From positions 10,406,410 to 10,470,409 of the forward strand of contig CM046870.1 of NCBI GenBank assembly GCA_025617745.1: a stretch of 64,000 nucleotides of DNA, given 5' to 3'. The notes beneath the pieces are model-generated. The model had not been told where the DNA came from. It made no database searches and saw only the letters and a list, made by a program, of their open reading frames with translations. Position 1 is the first letter of the stretch. Every line of letters starts with the position of its first letter. Source of the DNA: Heliocidaris erythrogramma (taxonomy: Eukaryota; Echinodermata; Echinoidea; Camarodonta; Echinometridae). Positions 41,701-44,874 of the stretch are shown piece by piece. The translations under genes were made by a program, and so were the position numbers.

Positions 41701-44252
41701 TAATTCAAATGTAACAACTCCTGAGGAAACTGATAAATTAAAAATTTAACAATGGTGTAACAATATTATGTATAGCATTTTTAATGATATCAAGATTGAA
41801 CTTATCAATACCACAACTGTTAGCGCAATTCAATATCTTAACAACATCAATAAATTCATTTTCAGATATAGCTTTAACATTATACAGAGTTAAGAGTTTG
41901 CTTTGGCAAAAAATTGGCAAAAATTGCGTACGAATACGGAAGATGTCAAAGATGAACCCAGATTAACACAAAAATGTGAATATAATATCTTTAGAGTTTG
42001 AGATTTGTTTACCATCTGCATCTATGAAATTAGGAAAAGGATTATGAGATTTACTCAAGATTCCATGGGTGTTGATCCGGGGGGGGGGGGGAGGGGGGGG
42101 GGGTATATATCCCCCAAAATTTGAGGTGGGGAATGGCCTGTGTTGTCATCCCCCCAATATTTGTGGATAAAATAAATAAGAATTATGATATATTAACTTA
42201 AAACTAATGATTATCCAAACTCATTATGTTTGATCTTGAAATATCATCATCTTTGATGATTAGAAGTAAGGAAATTCCATAATTTCAATGCGAAAATATC
42301 GAAGAAAAATTCGTTCGTTCGCATTGTTATTCTCGATTGAGGGTTCCGTCCATTGGCGTAGATCCGTGCATTCCTTCTTTTAATTAAAAAAACATTTTGG
42401 GATGCTCTGAAATGCAAGTTTTTAGACAGATTTTTGAAAAAGTCCCAGCTTTGGAAGGGGGATAACCCCCTCCCACACCCTCCCCCGCTCTGTCGCTTAG
42501 CGTATCTAGGGGGCAGAGGGCTCGTGCCCCAGGCGTCACGCAAAAAACGCAAAGGAGAGAAAGAAAGAAGGGGGGAAATGAAGAAAACTCATAATCCGTA
42601 AGGATTATGCGCCCCCAAATCCGCATTGTAAATGCACTAGAAATCTATTTTTTAAAGGTTTGAAATGCGAAAATTTTCCAAAGCTCGGTCGCTTTGCTCC
42701 CTCGCATAATTATTTTCTTTCAGGATCTCGTAATTTCGCGCCCCCAGTAGGCCTATATAGTTCTTAAATAGCTTAAAGGGTTCAAATTTGAAAGTATAAA
42801 GATGTAATTGCTTAGCTCGCTATATCATGTAAGTTCCATAATGACTAAATATTGGGCCCCCAATATAGGATAAAGTGTATAAAACAGCATTTGCAAAGGT
42901 TCTCAACTTTAGGTAGCCTTGCTGAATATCTCTACTCTTTCTGAAGCCTCTTTAGGGTTAAAAAATATTTAGCAATTTATAAAATTCGAGCTTTTCTACC
43001 GCTGAATTGCGGTGGTCAATTGCAAAATTTCCTGGGTAAAATGCACAAGAAATTGCATTTTTAGGGTTAAAATTGAAAATTTGCCGCTTGGTCGCTTTGC
43101 TTCCTCGCTAACGTAGATAAGTTTGGGCACTCGGGGGGGGGGGGGGGGGGCGGGGGGCGTAACTTTATTTTTTGCCCCGGGCGCCATAATCCCTAGATAC
43201 ACCACTGGCTTCGCTCCCTCGCCGGTCATCCCCCTCAATCGTGAACACGGATCGACACCCCTGCAAGATACCATTAATTATCTGCCATGTTTTTTTATGT
43301 TACCCGTAACTGCTTGGAATGTTATCCAGAAGTAGTCCACTTGGATTAGTATTGTTTTAATATTAAAGAAAATAATAGTATTTAGAGGAAAATAAGTTTA
43401 AGATTTTAACATGTTATTCTTACTAAAGAATATGCTTATTCACATAATTTGTTAAAGTTAAACGTCTGTTGTTTTTCTATTTGTTTTGGGGGCTAGAATA
43501 ATTTCTTTTTATGTCATATATATAGTGGTGATTATGTATTATACACTTTTGCTAATAAGAGAGCATATAACTACTTTTAAATGAAAGAAATGACAATATA
43601 TTTATTTCAACAAAGTGAAATTAATTTTGTGATGCGGCATGAGGGAGGTTGCACTGCTGACGACACCGCCATAATGTCAGTGGTCCAAACAGAAAGCAGC
43701 CGTTCCTTCAACATGCCCGTCCTCCCAAATCTCCCAAATCACGTTTATGGACGTCGACAGCGACGACTGGGTCGGGCACGCGGAATTCGGGAGACAAATT
43801 ATGAAACCGACACTGCGCAACGACGAGGGCAGAAACGGTGGGGGAAGAGGGTTTTTGCGAACACAAAAACCAGCCCCTGGACGGTATTGTGTATTAATAT
43901 ATAGATATTTTTGAATAATTATTCTGTCTGTTCACATTCAGTTACCAATACTAGTAATGGTGCTGGCACGGCTCCAGGATGTGAAGTCACGTACATCAAC
44001 ACAAACTTGACAAATGGCCCTCGCTGTCGTTCAGTCTATCCCGTGACATTGGGCCAATGTGCGGGTCAGTGCTACAGCTCTGTGACCGCCCGCCTACAGA
44101 ACGACTGTGAATGTTGCCAAGTCACCCAAAGCACTACTGTCGATGTACCCATGGAATGCTCAGACCCCCTTAATCCTGACATTTTGCTTAACACCTTAGA
44201 GCGCTTTTCTTCAGTGTCTCAGTGTGCGTGTATGAGATGTCATGCAATGTAG
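113..44252 (+). CDS. Gel-forming-mucin-like secreted glycoprotein gene, 3' thirteen exons
   Basis: Whole-gene entry; exons are listed separately. Thirteen exons can be chained with matching phases (1,1,1,1,1,0,1,1,0,1,0,0,1 at the exon starts) and sum to 4,061 nt, i.e. 2 nt plus 1,353 codons including the stop. The domain order VWD-C8-TIL-Thr/Pro repeats-new region-VWC-cystine knot is that of gel-forming mucins and related von Willebrand-type proteins, which are secreted, disulfide-linked into multimers and heavily O-glycosylated. The start of the gene is not in the window: the first exon begins in phase 1 inside a VWD domain. Differences from vertebrate MUC2/MUC5 types: no D4 assembly after the repeat block, only one VWC module. 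The largest intron (about 10.1 kb) lies before the cystine-knot exon and is packed with transposons. Exon calls are mine from splice signals and homology patterns; transcript data would be decisive. Confidence 0.85.
220..680. mobile_element. Foldback MITE, copy A, with internal duplication
   Basis: The inner sequence (aatatgaatgctaaacat, tttcaaatcgtag, gacgtcactacgactcgg, cgattttact) matches the foldback element at 47426-47837 throughout, and the ends carry weak inverted repeats around TGCGATTC/GAATCGCA. A 91-bp part (about 464-554) is duplicated in tandem (555-640). Lies in the intron between the first two exons of the window. Confidence 0.6.
1131..1168. repeat. (TAC)n microsatellite
   Basis: About 12 TAC/TGC triplets, in the intron before the VWD core exon. 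Confidence 0.9.
1246..1488 (+). CDS. Mucin exon: VWD core
   Basis: Acceptor AAAACAG ends at 1245. Contains CSYVMVTDAC, VEIESLDCG, AVACTKALHI and VTVDLIRGSE, the usual strand order of a VWD domain with its conserved cysteines. No GT donor in phase 1 follows; the best end is a GC donor (GAAG|GCATGT, intron starting at 1489), which leaves phase 1 and joins in frame to the 33-nt exon at 1891. The GC-AG intron is my inference from phase and from the completed VWD pattern. Confidence 0.8.
1891..1923 (+). CDS. Mucin micro-exon: VWD strand, 33 nt
   Basis: Acceptor GGGTGCTTAG ends at 1890, donor GTCCTT begins at 1924, phase 1 to phase 1. It encodes DDNAKFILQIN, which supplies the hydrophobic strand usually found between the I/VR-x-x-G segment and the GL-x-x-x-WDG segment of VWD domains; the next exon begins exactly with GLAIQWDG. 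Without it the domain lacks that strand. The donor is weak, so the exon rests on phase and domain fit. Confidence 0.6.
2090..2233 (+). CDS. Mucin exon: VWD end with CGLCGNFDG motif
   Basis: Acceptor TCTCATCAG ends at 2089; donor GAG|GTGACG starts at 2234. Encodes GLAIQWDGRNMVMI, then FKGRLCGLCGNFDG and DDDF. CGLCGNFDG is the diagnostic VWD motif containing the CxxC pair linked in the family to disulfide multimerisation. Starts and ends in phase 1. Confidence 0.93.
3061..3221 (+). CDS. Mucin exon: VWD-C8 linker and first half of C8
   Basis: Acceptor TAAATTTCAG ends at 3060, donor TAT|GTAAGT at 3222. Encodes DVNEFVDSWATRECLP, then WAESKCEIINSDIFAECH. The pattern F-x-x-SW ... C ... A-x-x-x-C-x-I/L-L ... 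F-x-x-CH is the N-terminal half of the C8 domain that follows VWD in mucins and von Willebrand factor. Ends in phase 0. Confidence 0.92.
3383..3421. mobile_element. MITE fragment (GCGTTTCATCAAGCG type)
   Basis: GCGTTTCATCAAGCGTCTTG followed by TCAGTGATTTT matches the ends of the related copies at 8246-8350 and 61211-61353. Confidence 0.55.
3471..3670. repeat. Tandem duplication, 100-bp unit, two copies
   Basis: GCTCGAAGGCAG... at 3471 and GCTTGAAGGCAG... at 3571 start two about 90% identical units, both ending in CTGCTTTTAACACA. The rest of the intron to about 4,130 shows nothing recognisable. Confidence 0.85.
4849..5750 (-). pseudogene. SGNH hydrolase of the YR element, interrupted by a MITE
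   Basis: Block I WIV-GDS-IVRRA is cut by the MITE at 5401-5703 exactly before GDS; upstream part starts after a possible acceptor TTTGTCATTTCAG. Block III appears as LVILHLGSNNIG and block V as RDSIHLSDQGLD (Asp-His pair), the latter after a frameshift near 5120. The SGNH esterase/lipase-like fold is a known accessory ORF of Ngaro-type elements. Inactive by insertion and frameshift. Confidence 0.75.
5401..5703. mobile_element. hAT-type MITE with G/C tracts, 303 bp
   Basis: Ends CATTGGCGGATCC and GGATCCGCCCCTG (imperfect TIR). An exact 8-bp target duplication CTATCCCC flanks it (5393-5400, 5704-5711). Just inside the left end is a G13 tract, and a C-tract lies in the interior. Removing it restores continuous hydrolase coding around the GDS motif, which proves insertion. 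Confidence 0.88.
6292..7250 (-). pseudogene. Tyrosine recombinase of the YR element (broken)
   Basis: The N-terminal core-binding part lies in one frame (SISLHVTALSYIHNIHG), then a frameshift near 7050 leads to VAKETRKKIGDDRKPITW and FFGFFRVGEFT, which carries catalytic Arg I. RIRYSKTDQYGKSTT supplies the catalytic Lys. After the MITE at 6574-6744 another frame gives GSHSFRIGAATTAA (H-x-x-R) and MGRWRSEVYKRYI (Tyr nucleophile). All catalytic residues R-K-H-R-Y can be seen but in three reading-frame pieces, so it is not functional. Confidence 0.8.
6574..6744. mobile_element. PIF/Harbinger-type MITE, 171 bp
   Basis: TIRs TGGGGTGTTGCAAGA and CTTGCAACAACCCA, flanked by TTA on both sides (6571-6573, 6745-6747), the TWA target duplication typical of PIF/Harbinger. 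Inserted in the tyrosine recombinase just after the catalytic Lys segment. Confidence 0.8.
7199..7765 (-). pseudogene. Gag-like ORF of the YR element
   Basis: Open for 188 codons: IRDKIWKGEYIDLNTLID, then ETWTNAFLVYMSIYLE, then LLKYCHLIRTAASRYQGYGW and GELWLLLV. This pattern (KIWKGEYIDL ... LLKYxxxIRxAA ... GWRDYDxxFR) is found in invertebrate YR elements just before the enzymatic domains. No function is assigned beyond gag-like. The C-terminal 50 residues look out of frame. Confidence 0.55.
8246..8350. mobile_element. MITE fragment, same family as 61211-61353
   Basis: Shares CAGATGCAAGGATTTCAGTA and GCTTATAACAGTT with the copy at 61 kb and ends in CGATGAAACGCTCCCC, the reverse of the 3383 fragment. 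Confidence 0.6.
8937..9452. mobile_element. Foldback element, ~130-bp arms
   Basis: Starts GGGGTACTCCGGCCTGAAAT. Arm 9032-9190 (AAGTTTTGCATTATTTT ... GATGATGTCA ... CCCCACTTT) is repeated in inverse orientation at 9325-9452. Non-coding; a common style of interspersed element in echinoderm-like genomes. Confidence 0.7.
9540..10140. mobile_element. Foldback element, ~280-bp arms
   Basis: TCATTAATAACTAAAAAATTATA ... matches the inverse of 10070-10115. The arms also pair through CACAAAATCTCTGTGTATCAG (9730) with CTGATACACGCAGATTTTGTG (9918). Centre near 9830. No coding. Confidence 0.7.
10141..11250. other. Intronic, no feature recognised
   Basis: Contains a C15 tract near 10435 and a short open stretch at 10776-11057 without recognisable protein similarity. 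I see nothing else. Confidence 0.5.
11253..11390. repeat. Two adjacent mini-hairpins flanked by a repeated GGGTGAAG
   Basis: GGGTGAAGT occurs at about 11252, 11303 and GGGTGAAGC at about 11385. Between the first two lies a 44-bp hairpin (11259-11302, GGAGCTCCAACG/CGTTGGAGCTCC). Between the second and third lies a 70-bp hairpin (11312-11381) with a 24-26-bp stem, AGACCGAAAAT...CTGTCTCTCGTTC and its complement. Confidence 0.75.
12289..12445 (+). CDS. Mucin exon: second half of C8
   Basis: Acceptor ACTCGGCAG ends at 12288; donor TGCC|GTGAGT at 12446. Encodes PTPFYEHCVQDS, then DDCECMCDALSAYAQKC and FCVDWRSDDLC. The spacing of cysteines and the SAYAQxC core match the C8 domain closely. Starts phase 0 and ends phase 1. 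The intron before it is 9.1 kb and contains a retroelement and several foldback elements; the donor at 3222 and this acceptor are both good. Confidence 0.95.
12495..12599. repeat. (TAC)n microsatellite
   Basis: About 33 TAC triplets with a few TTC/TGC interruptions, 50 nt after the C8 exon. Confidence 0.95.
12666..12870 (+). mobile_element. tRNA-derived SINE
   Basis: A-box-like TGGCTCAGTCAGTAGAG and B-box GGTTCGAACCT with a tRNA-like spacing, followed by about 130 bp of non-tRNA body. The acceptor-stem halves do not pair, so it is not a working tRNA gene. Confidence 0.75.
13735..14334. mobile_element. Short TIR element, copy 1, carrying a second insertion
   Basis: Matches 24875-25197 along its length (AACAGGATTTGATAA, CTCATTTTCCCATCATGCC, AAAGCTTAGAATGTACCTG, GGCGCTGTTCAAGTT). 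Ends resemble TTAAAGTGACAGTAAACTG in inverse orientation. The match is broken at 13897-14178 by an insertion absent from the other copy. Confidence 0.75.
13897..14178. mobile_element. Non-autonomous insertion with Helitron/Helentron-like 3' end
   Basis: Defined by comparison with the empty site at about 25040 (copy at 24875-25197). Begins TTACCCACGCCGATAAAATC and ends with a hairpin GCCGCC-TTTGA-CGGC followed by CTTTCTAG, then T. Inner CCACGCC and GGCGTGG are subterminal inverted repeats. A 3' hairpin followed by CTAG is typical of Helitrons, but the 5' end is not the standard TC. Confidence 0.5.
15570..15772 (-). mobile_element. tRNA-derived SINE, minus strand
   Basis: Inverse B-box GGATCAAACCCAGGACC near 15708 and body landmarks shared with other SINEs of the window (CACCTTGCCCAA, AATGCCAGGTTCCCATTTAA). 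It precedes the TIL exon by about 320 bp. An AT-rich ATA microsatellite lies just left (15455-15530). Confidence 0.6.
16094..18298 (+). CDS. Mucin exon: TIL domain plus giant Thr/Pro tandem-repeat block
   Basis: Acceptor TTAAATGTTATAG ends at 16093, donor GTAATT at 18299, phase 1 to phase 1. About 60 residues form a trypsin-inhibitor-like (TIL) domain: PAPCPCDENRQYYACHTSC, then CSNC, DKC, VEGCFCTEDM, NTCIPSGYC. It then runs directly into roughly 670 residues of the 5-residue repeat PPTTQ with occasional PPSTQ. This is the PTS mucin segment, expected to be densely O-glycosylated on Thr. TIL and the mucin repeats sit in one exon without an intron. The repeat has no stop codons in several frames, so long false ORFs exist on both strands here. 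Confidence 0.95.
16290..18290 (+). repeat. Coding VNTR, 15-bp unit (PPTTQ)
   Basis: Near-perfect tandem repeat with a 15-bp unit of the type CCACCTACTACTCAG. Dividing the span by 15 gives about 130 units. Synonymous variants (ACG, ACA, ACC, ACT; CAG, CAA) recur in blocks, giving a higher-order pattern of longer duplicated segments. Non-synonymous variants are few: S for the first T (TCT), single K, M, I, L and R substitutions, and a few units short of one proline. Copy number is probably polymorphic and assembly may have collapsed it. Confidence 0.97.
18320..19590. other. Intron, nothing recognised
   Basis: AT-rich unique-looking sequence. No exon, repeat array or transposon end was identified. 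Confidence 0.5.
19593..19891 (+). CDS. Mucin exon: unrecognised Cys-containing region, part 1
   Basis: Acceptor ATGTCTGTTCAG ends at 19592 and the donor AAAAAG|GTTTGT starts at 19892; 299 nt, phase 1 to phase 0. It encodes a segment starting ALPCITPGSENCGTKHEGLY, with further cysteines in IYKTCTLP, GECTAEF and NVVCRNT. Many alternating hydrophobic residues suggest beta-strands. In vertebrate gel-forming mucins a D4 (VWD-C8-TIL) assembly usually stands at this place; none of its motifs are visible here. I do not recognise the domain. Confidence 0.85.
19905..20220. mobile_element. Decayed G-tract MITE
   Basis: CATTGGCGGATCAATGATTTT near 19909 resembles the hAT-type ends at 5401, and GGTGGGGGGGGGGGGCAC with AAATCCGTCAATAATT near 20165-20215 resembles the opposite end. 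Target duplication not visible. Confidence 0.35.
20611..20786. repeat. TTATT-rich microsatellite with T34 and G19 tracts
   Basis: Irregular ATTTATTATT followed by a long T run and then a G run. Confidence 0.9.
21396..21552 (+). CDS. Mucin exon: unrecognised Cys-containing region, part 2
   Basis: Acceptor CTTATGCAG ends at 21395; donor ATAG|GTGGGT at 21553; phase 0 to phase 1. Encodes DFIIPRGEQPGNKVTFVIP, then VDWCELTFVSADIFFP and FNVCIKIG. Strand-like alternation and two cysteines continue the region of the preceding exon; together they would form a domain of about 150 residues between mucin repeats and VWC. No family recognised. Confidence 0.8.
21710..21800. repeat. Paired G tracts, decayed MITE
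   Basis: GGGGCGGCGGAGCG, then G14 and G12 tracts with GGGCAC, similar in style to the hAT-type MITEs of this window. No clear ends. Confidence 0.3.
22330..22510. repeat. TTTCGAGACAAG-type inverted repeat cluster
   Basis: GGGCTTGTCTCGAATGGGTG and its inverse AACCTTTCGAGACAAGCCCC flank a C12 tract, followed by further CTCGAATGG/TTCGAGACAA copies. The same motif recurs at 23230-23360. Confidence 0.6.
22908..23222. mobile_element. Inverted-repeat element, 29-bp perfect ends
   Basis: CTATCAAAAGTCAAAACGCA at 22908 is repeated exactly in inverse orientation up to 23222. The interior has several GGATAGGGGG units. It directly adjoins the second TTTCGAGACAAG cluster. Confidence 0.65.
23230..23360. 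repeat. ACGCACCCTTTCGAGA inverted repeats
   Basis: Three copies of CGCACCCTTTCGAGA, the last in inverse orientation, around C18 and G9 tracts. Confidence 0.6.
23700..24610. repeat. Decayed tandem 'CCCCT..TTGCAATCCCC' repeats with homopolymers
   Basis: Landmarks such as AGTATCCCCTTATAT, CCCTCCCTTGCAAT, CCTATTCTGCC and long C or A tracts recur three to four times with period near 200 bp. Probably eroded copies of one element. Confidence 0.5.
24875..25197. mobile_element. Short TIR element, copy 2 (empty site)
   Basis: Same element as 13735-14334 without the 282-bp insertion. Ends CTTTTAAAGTG... and ...CACTTTAAAC. Non-coding. Confidence 0.75.
25200..28000. other. Long intron, mostly featureless
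   Basis: Apart from the doubtful exon at 25983-26138 and a C18 tract near 26345 I find no coding or mobile signature. The open frame at 27602-27898 has no recognisable similarity. Confidence 0.45.
25983..26138 (+). CDS. Possible alternative or decayed mucin exon
   Basis: An open stretch after TTTGTTCAG (ends 25982) encodes LLETQPPTSCPDGFTKIIR, a middle part with EPSHRGGYPKETTGCSPYA, and could end at a GTAATT donor (26139) in phase 0. Its phase (0 to 0) does not fit between the neighbouring exons at 21396-21552 and 28016-28155. It would fit if both were skipped, joining 19891 to 28256. Without splicing it reaches a stop at 26180. Cys content and composition resemble the gene, but I cannot tell an alternative exon from a chance ORF. 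Confidence 0.25.
28016..28155 (+). CDS. Mucin exon: Thr-rich linker before VWC
   Basis: Acceptor TTTCTTACAG ends at 28015; the weak donor ATAAAA|GTAAAA starts at 28156. Phase 1 at the start matches the end of the exon at 21552, and phase 0 at the end matches the next exon. Encodes VTTPVTLTRPTTNQTKY then NCYEMVG and VWQCASR. The Thr/Pro-rich part resembles mucin linkers and contains an N-glycosylation sequon (NQT); the two cysteines may be the first of the VWC module. The call rests mainly on phase and composition. Confidence 0.6.
28256..28357 (+). CDS. Mucin exon: VWC-like module, part 1
   Basis: Acceptor TTGATTTCAG ends at 28255; donor GAT|GTAAGC at 28358; 102 nt, phase 0 to 0. Encodes YGDVLPSPNPCVQMEC, then EQCNLTCD. 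NPC-x-x-x-x-C followed by spaced cysteines is typical of von Willebrand type C modules, completed by the next exon. Confidence 0.85.
29022..29170. mobile_element. Foldback MITE, ~150 bp
   Basis: GGGCCCTCTTGCATAAAAAG and its exact inverse, followed inwards by TTGCGTTTAATC, bound a short core. No obvious target duplication. Confidence 0.8.
29260..29420. repeat. Tandem array, ~17-bp unit (GGACAACTACCCCCT)
   Basis: About nine degenerate copies of GGACAA(C/T)TACCCCC(T)(A/T)(A/G). Inverse copies of the same unit form a second array at 32570-32815. Confidence 0.85.
29425..29710. repeat. Tandem array (CCACAAATGTAAAAA)
   Basis: About 14 degenerate copies of ACCACAAATGTAAAAAT with spacers of 3-10 bp. 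Confidence 0.85.
29745..30345. repeat. Tandem array (TTGGTCTAATAACCA)
   Basis: More than 30 degenerate copies, period 16-20 bp, of (A/T)TTGGTCTAATAnCCA with TTCGTCTAAT variants. Not a CRISPR: copies are adjacent and diverged with no distinct spacers. Confidence 0.85.
30446..31217. mobile_element. TIR element filled with ATCCGTA/TGCGTA repeats, 772 bp
   Basis: Perfect terminal inverted repeats TGCTTAGGTCAGACGGACA, flanked by TAA on both sides (30443-30445, 31218-31220), a TWA duplication as made by PIF/Harbinger transposases. The interior is an array of short words ATCCGTA, ATCCGCAG, TGCGTAT in both orientations around a core at 30800-30900. Confidence 0.85.
31740..32165. repeat. GATGAT/ATCATC satellite-like tract
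   Basis: Imperfect (GAT)n with a longer period: TATCATCATGACAGTGATGA recurs about every 60-85 bp. Confidence 0.85.
32570..32815. repeat. Tandem array, inverse of 29260-29420
   Basis: About 14 copies of GGGGGTAGTTGTCC, the reverse complement of the unit at 29.26 kb, preceded by a few direct copies at 32540-32580. Confidence 0.85.
32985..33290. repeat. CTATTCATAAGGAC palindromic repeats, copy 1
   Basis: CTCGCTATTCATAA(A/G)GACCG and its inverse alternate (about ten copies) with AACACGC(G)TTAT cores, forming two adjacent palindromic units. The same element occurs at 51335-51600. Confidence 0.8.
33408..33670 (+). mobile_element. SINE with ATTATTATC tail
   Basis: GGTCATGGGTTCCAA (degenerate B-box), landmarks CATCCTTGGGTAAGGTGTTTC and a 3' tail of AT-rich triplets. 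Ends 90 bp before the VWC exon at 33756. Confidence 0.6.
33756..33798 (+). CDS. Mucin exon: VWC-like module, CCPEC end
   Basis: Acceptor TTTTCCCCAACAG ends at 33755; donor GTGAGT at 33799; 43 nt, phase 0 to 1. Encodes GDLIYKEGQCCPECG. The E/D-G-x-CC-P-x-C motif is the standard C-terminal signature of VWC domains in mucins. It joins in phase to the cystine-knot exon 10 kb downstream. Confidence 0.88.
34134..34640 (-). pseudogene. LINE reverse transcriptase, C-terminal half (broken)
   Basis: Minus strand: NENQY, STEMAVIDLHDYLINALN, then IGVFLDLSKAFDTID (motif A), SCGVPQGSILGPLLF (motif B), and after a frameshift near 34330 FILFADDTNILYS (motif C, catalytic FADD). The type is Jockey/CR1/L2-like. 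The sequence resumes where the fragment at 41575-42060 stops, so both are probably one element split by an insertion block. Confidence 0.8.
34680..34888. repeat. Foldback array, unit GCTCCGCCGACA(A)TT, left arm
   Basis: About 13 copies of (T)GCTCCGCCGACANTT. It continues after the Tc1-like MITE at 35433-35455. The inverse array at 36170-36565 mirrors it, including the irregular part CTCCGAAAAATGCGACAAG. Confidence 0.85.
34889..35432. mobile_element. Tc1/mariner-type MITE, 544 bp
   Basis: TIR of 29-30 bp beginning CAGGGTTGGAAAAAAGTTTG, TA on both sides. Inserted inside a GCTCCG-array unit: the pre-insertion sequence CCGAAATATGCTCCGAAA is still seen intact, inverted, in the other array (about 36314-36335). 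No transposase ORF. Confidence 0.88.
36170..36565. repeat. Foldback array, unit GGAGCAATTGTCGGC, right arm
   Basis: About 20 copies of (C)GGAGCAnnTGTCGGCG, reverse complement of the 34.7-kb array, directly abutting the 3' coding end of the LINE on its right. Confidence 0.85.
37483..37909. mobile_element. Foldback element in LINE RT, 427 bp, 5-bp TSD
   Basis: Arms of roughly 200 bp (CATTCAGACCCAAATTCGGA... and its inverse ending GGGTCTGACTG), centre near 37690. Flanked by ACAAA on both sides (37478-37482, 37910-37914). Inserted immediately after the RT catalytic YVDD motif; the RT reading continues on the other side. Confidence 0.85.
39357..39534. mobile_element. hAT-type MITE with G/C tracts, 178 bp
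   Basis: TIR CAAGGCCGTACGCAG/CTGCGTACGGCCTTG; exact 8-bp target duplication GTGCGTAT (39349-39356, 39535-39542). G18 near the left end and C22 near the right. Inserted in the LINE between endonuclease and RT. Confidence 0.9.
40638..41156. mobile_element. Mutator-like long-TIR element, 519 bp
   Basis: Ends TAGCCTTTTGACAAGGCC and GGCCTTGTCGAAAAGCTA open arms of more than 100 bp (GTGACTTGGCT, TCGATCGCGC etc. in inverse order). Exact 9-bp target duplication GGGTTTACT (40629-40637, 41157-41165). Long TIR plus 9-bp duplication suggests Mutator/MULE. Non-coding. Confidence 0.85.
41575..42060 (-). pseudogene. LINE reverse transcriptase, N-terminal part (broken)
   Basis: Minus strand: NFIDADGKQISNSKDI (near 42040), CGIDKFNLDIIKNAIHNIV, then PLLNF, and after frameshifts PISIFPYFSKI near 41620. 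This is the standard RT start up to the NYRPIS..FSKI motif. The following motifs are missing here but found at 34640-34134. Confidence 0.7.
42350..43215. mobile_element. Decayed element with GGTCGCTTTGCTCCCTCGC motifs
   Basis: Left end CATTGGCGTAGATCC, right end CTAGATACACCACTG, similar to hAT-type ends. Interior has three copies of (C)GGTCGCTTTGCT(C/T)CCTCGC and G/C tracts. Target duplication unclear. Confidence 0.45.
43581..43900 (+). other. Open stretch before the cystine-knot exon, status unknown
   Basis: 107 codons open in one frame and DVDSDDWVGHAEFGRQ in another. Base composition is GC-richer than its surroundings, so a decayed coding fragment is possible. Neither frame fits the phase-1 junction between 33798 and 43942, so I leave it out of the mucin model. 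Confidence 0.2.
43942..44252 (+). CDS. Mucin terminal exon: C-terminal cystine knot (CTCK) and stop
   Basis: Acceptor CTGTTCACATTCAG ends at 43941; stop TAG at 44250-44252. Encodes APGCEVTYINTNLTNGPRC, then VTLGQCAGQC, NDCECCQV, DVPMEC and VSQCACMRC. The C-x-G-x-C and CxCCxV patterns and terminal C-x-C-x-x-C match the CTCK domain of gel-forming mucins and von Willebrand factor, where it drives C-terminal dimerisation in the endoplasmic reticulum. Contains the sequon NLT. The exon is preceded by the transposon-rich 10-kb intron. Confidence 0.96.
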
Positions 44253-44521
44253 TCCGGCAGATTGGTGAAATAATTGTGCACTTTTTCATAAAAGCATGAA
44301 ATTTGGCATGGAGGTAGAGTTTTTGATGCCGAATAATTCTGGATATGGAGCCAAAAAAAAATTCGGGCATTTTTTTTTAAAGTGGCCCACTCAAGGGTCT
44401 TTTCTATATACAGGAAATATCAACCTAACATTTAAAACATGTTTCTCTTCTTATTGAAGAGTCATTCATGAACGATGTACACTAATATCCTGATGAAGCC
44501 AAGAAATACTCTTCTTTTGCA

Positions 44522-44527
44522 AATAAA
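44522..44527 (+). terminator. Candidate poly(A) signal AATAAA of the mucin gene
   Basis: First AATAAA after the mucin stop codon, 270 nt downstream, inside the left arm of an inverted-repeat element (44253-46281). A transposon-derived 3'UTR is therefore likely. Based on the hexamer only. Confidence 0.4.
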
Positions 44528-44640
44528 ACGTTATTATGCCAGAATAAACTATAATCAGACGAAAAACAACTAAGTGATTAAACTGCACTTTCCTCATTTT
44601 TAATCTTCGTGGCATACTAAAAAAAGACCAACCTGATACG

Positions 44641-44874
44641 CACCAGCGTAGCCAAGGGTGTGTGTGTGTGTGGGGGGGGGGGGGGGGCAGGGTTTTTTTT
44701 TTTGTTTTGCTTTGTTCTTTTTTACTTTAAAAGAATTGATACCCCTCCCCCCCCCCCCCCCCCCCCCCCCCCCACTGAGTGACTTTTGGAGGGATCTCCC
44801 TTCAAGCAGTTCCCCAAAGTTGATAGCCCTGCACTTTTGCCCCCCTTGTAAAAAAAATCCTGGCTACGCCACTG
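44641..44874. mobile_element. hAT-type MITE with G/C tracts, 234 bp
   Basis: Ends CACCAGCGTAGCCAAGG and CCTGGCTACGCCACTG; 8-bp target duplication CTGATACG/CTGATATG (one mismatch). (GT)n plus G17 inside the left end and C26 in the interior. Confidence 0.85.
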
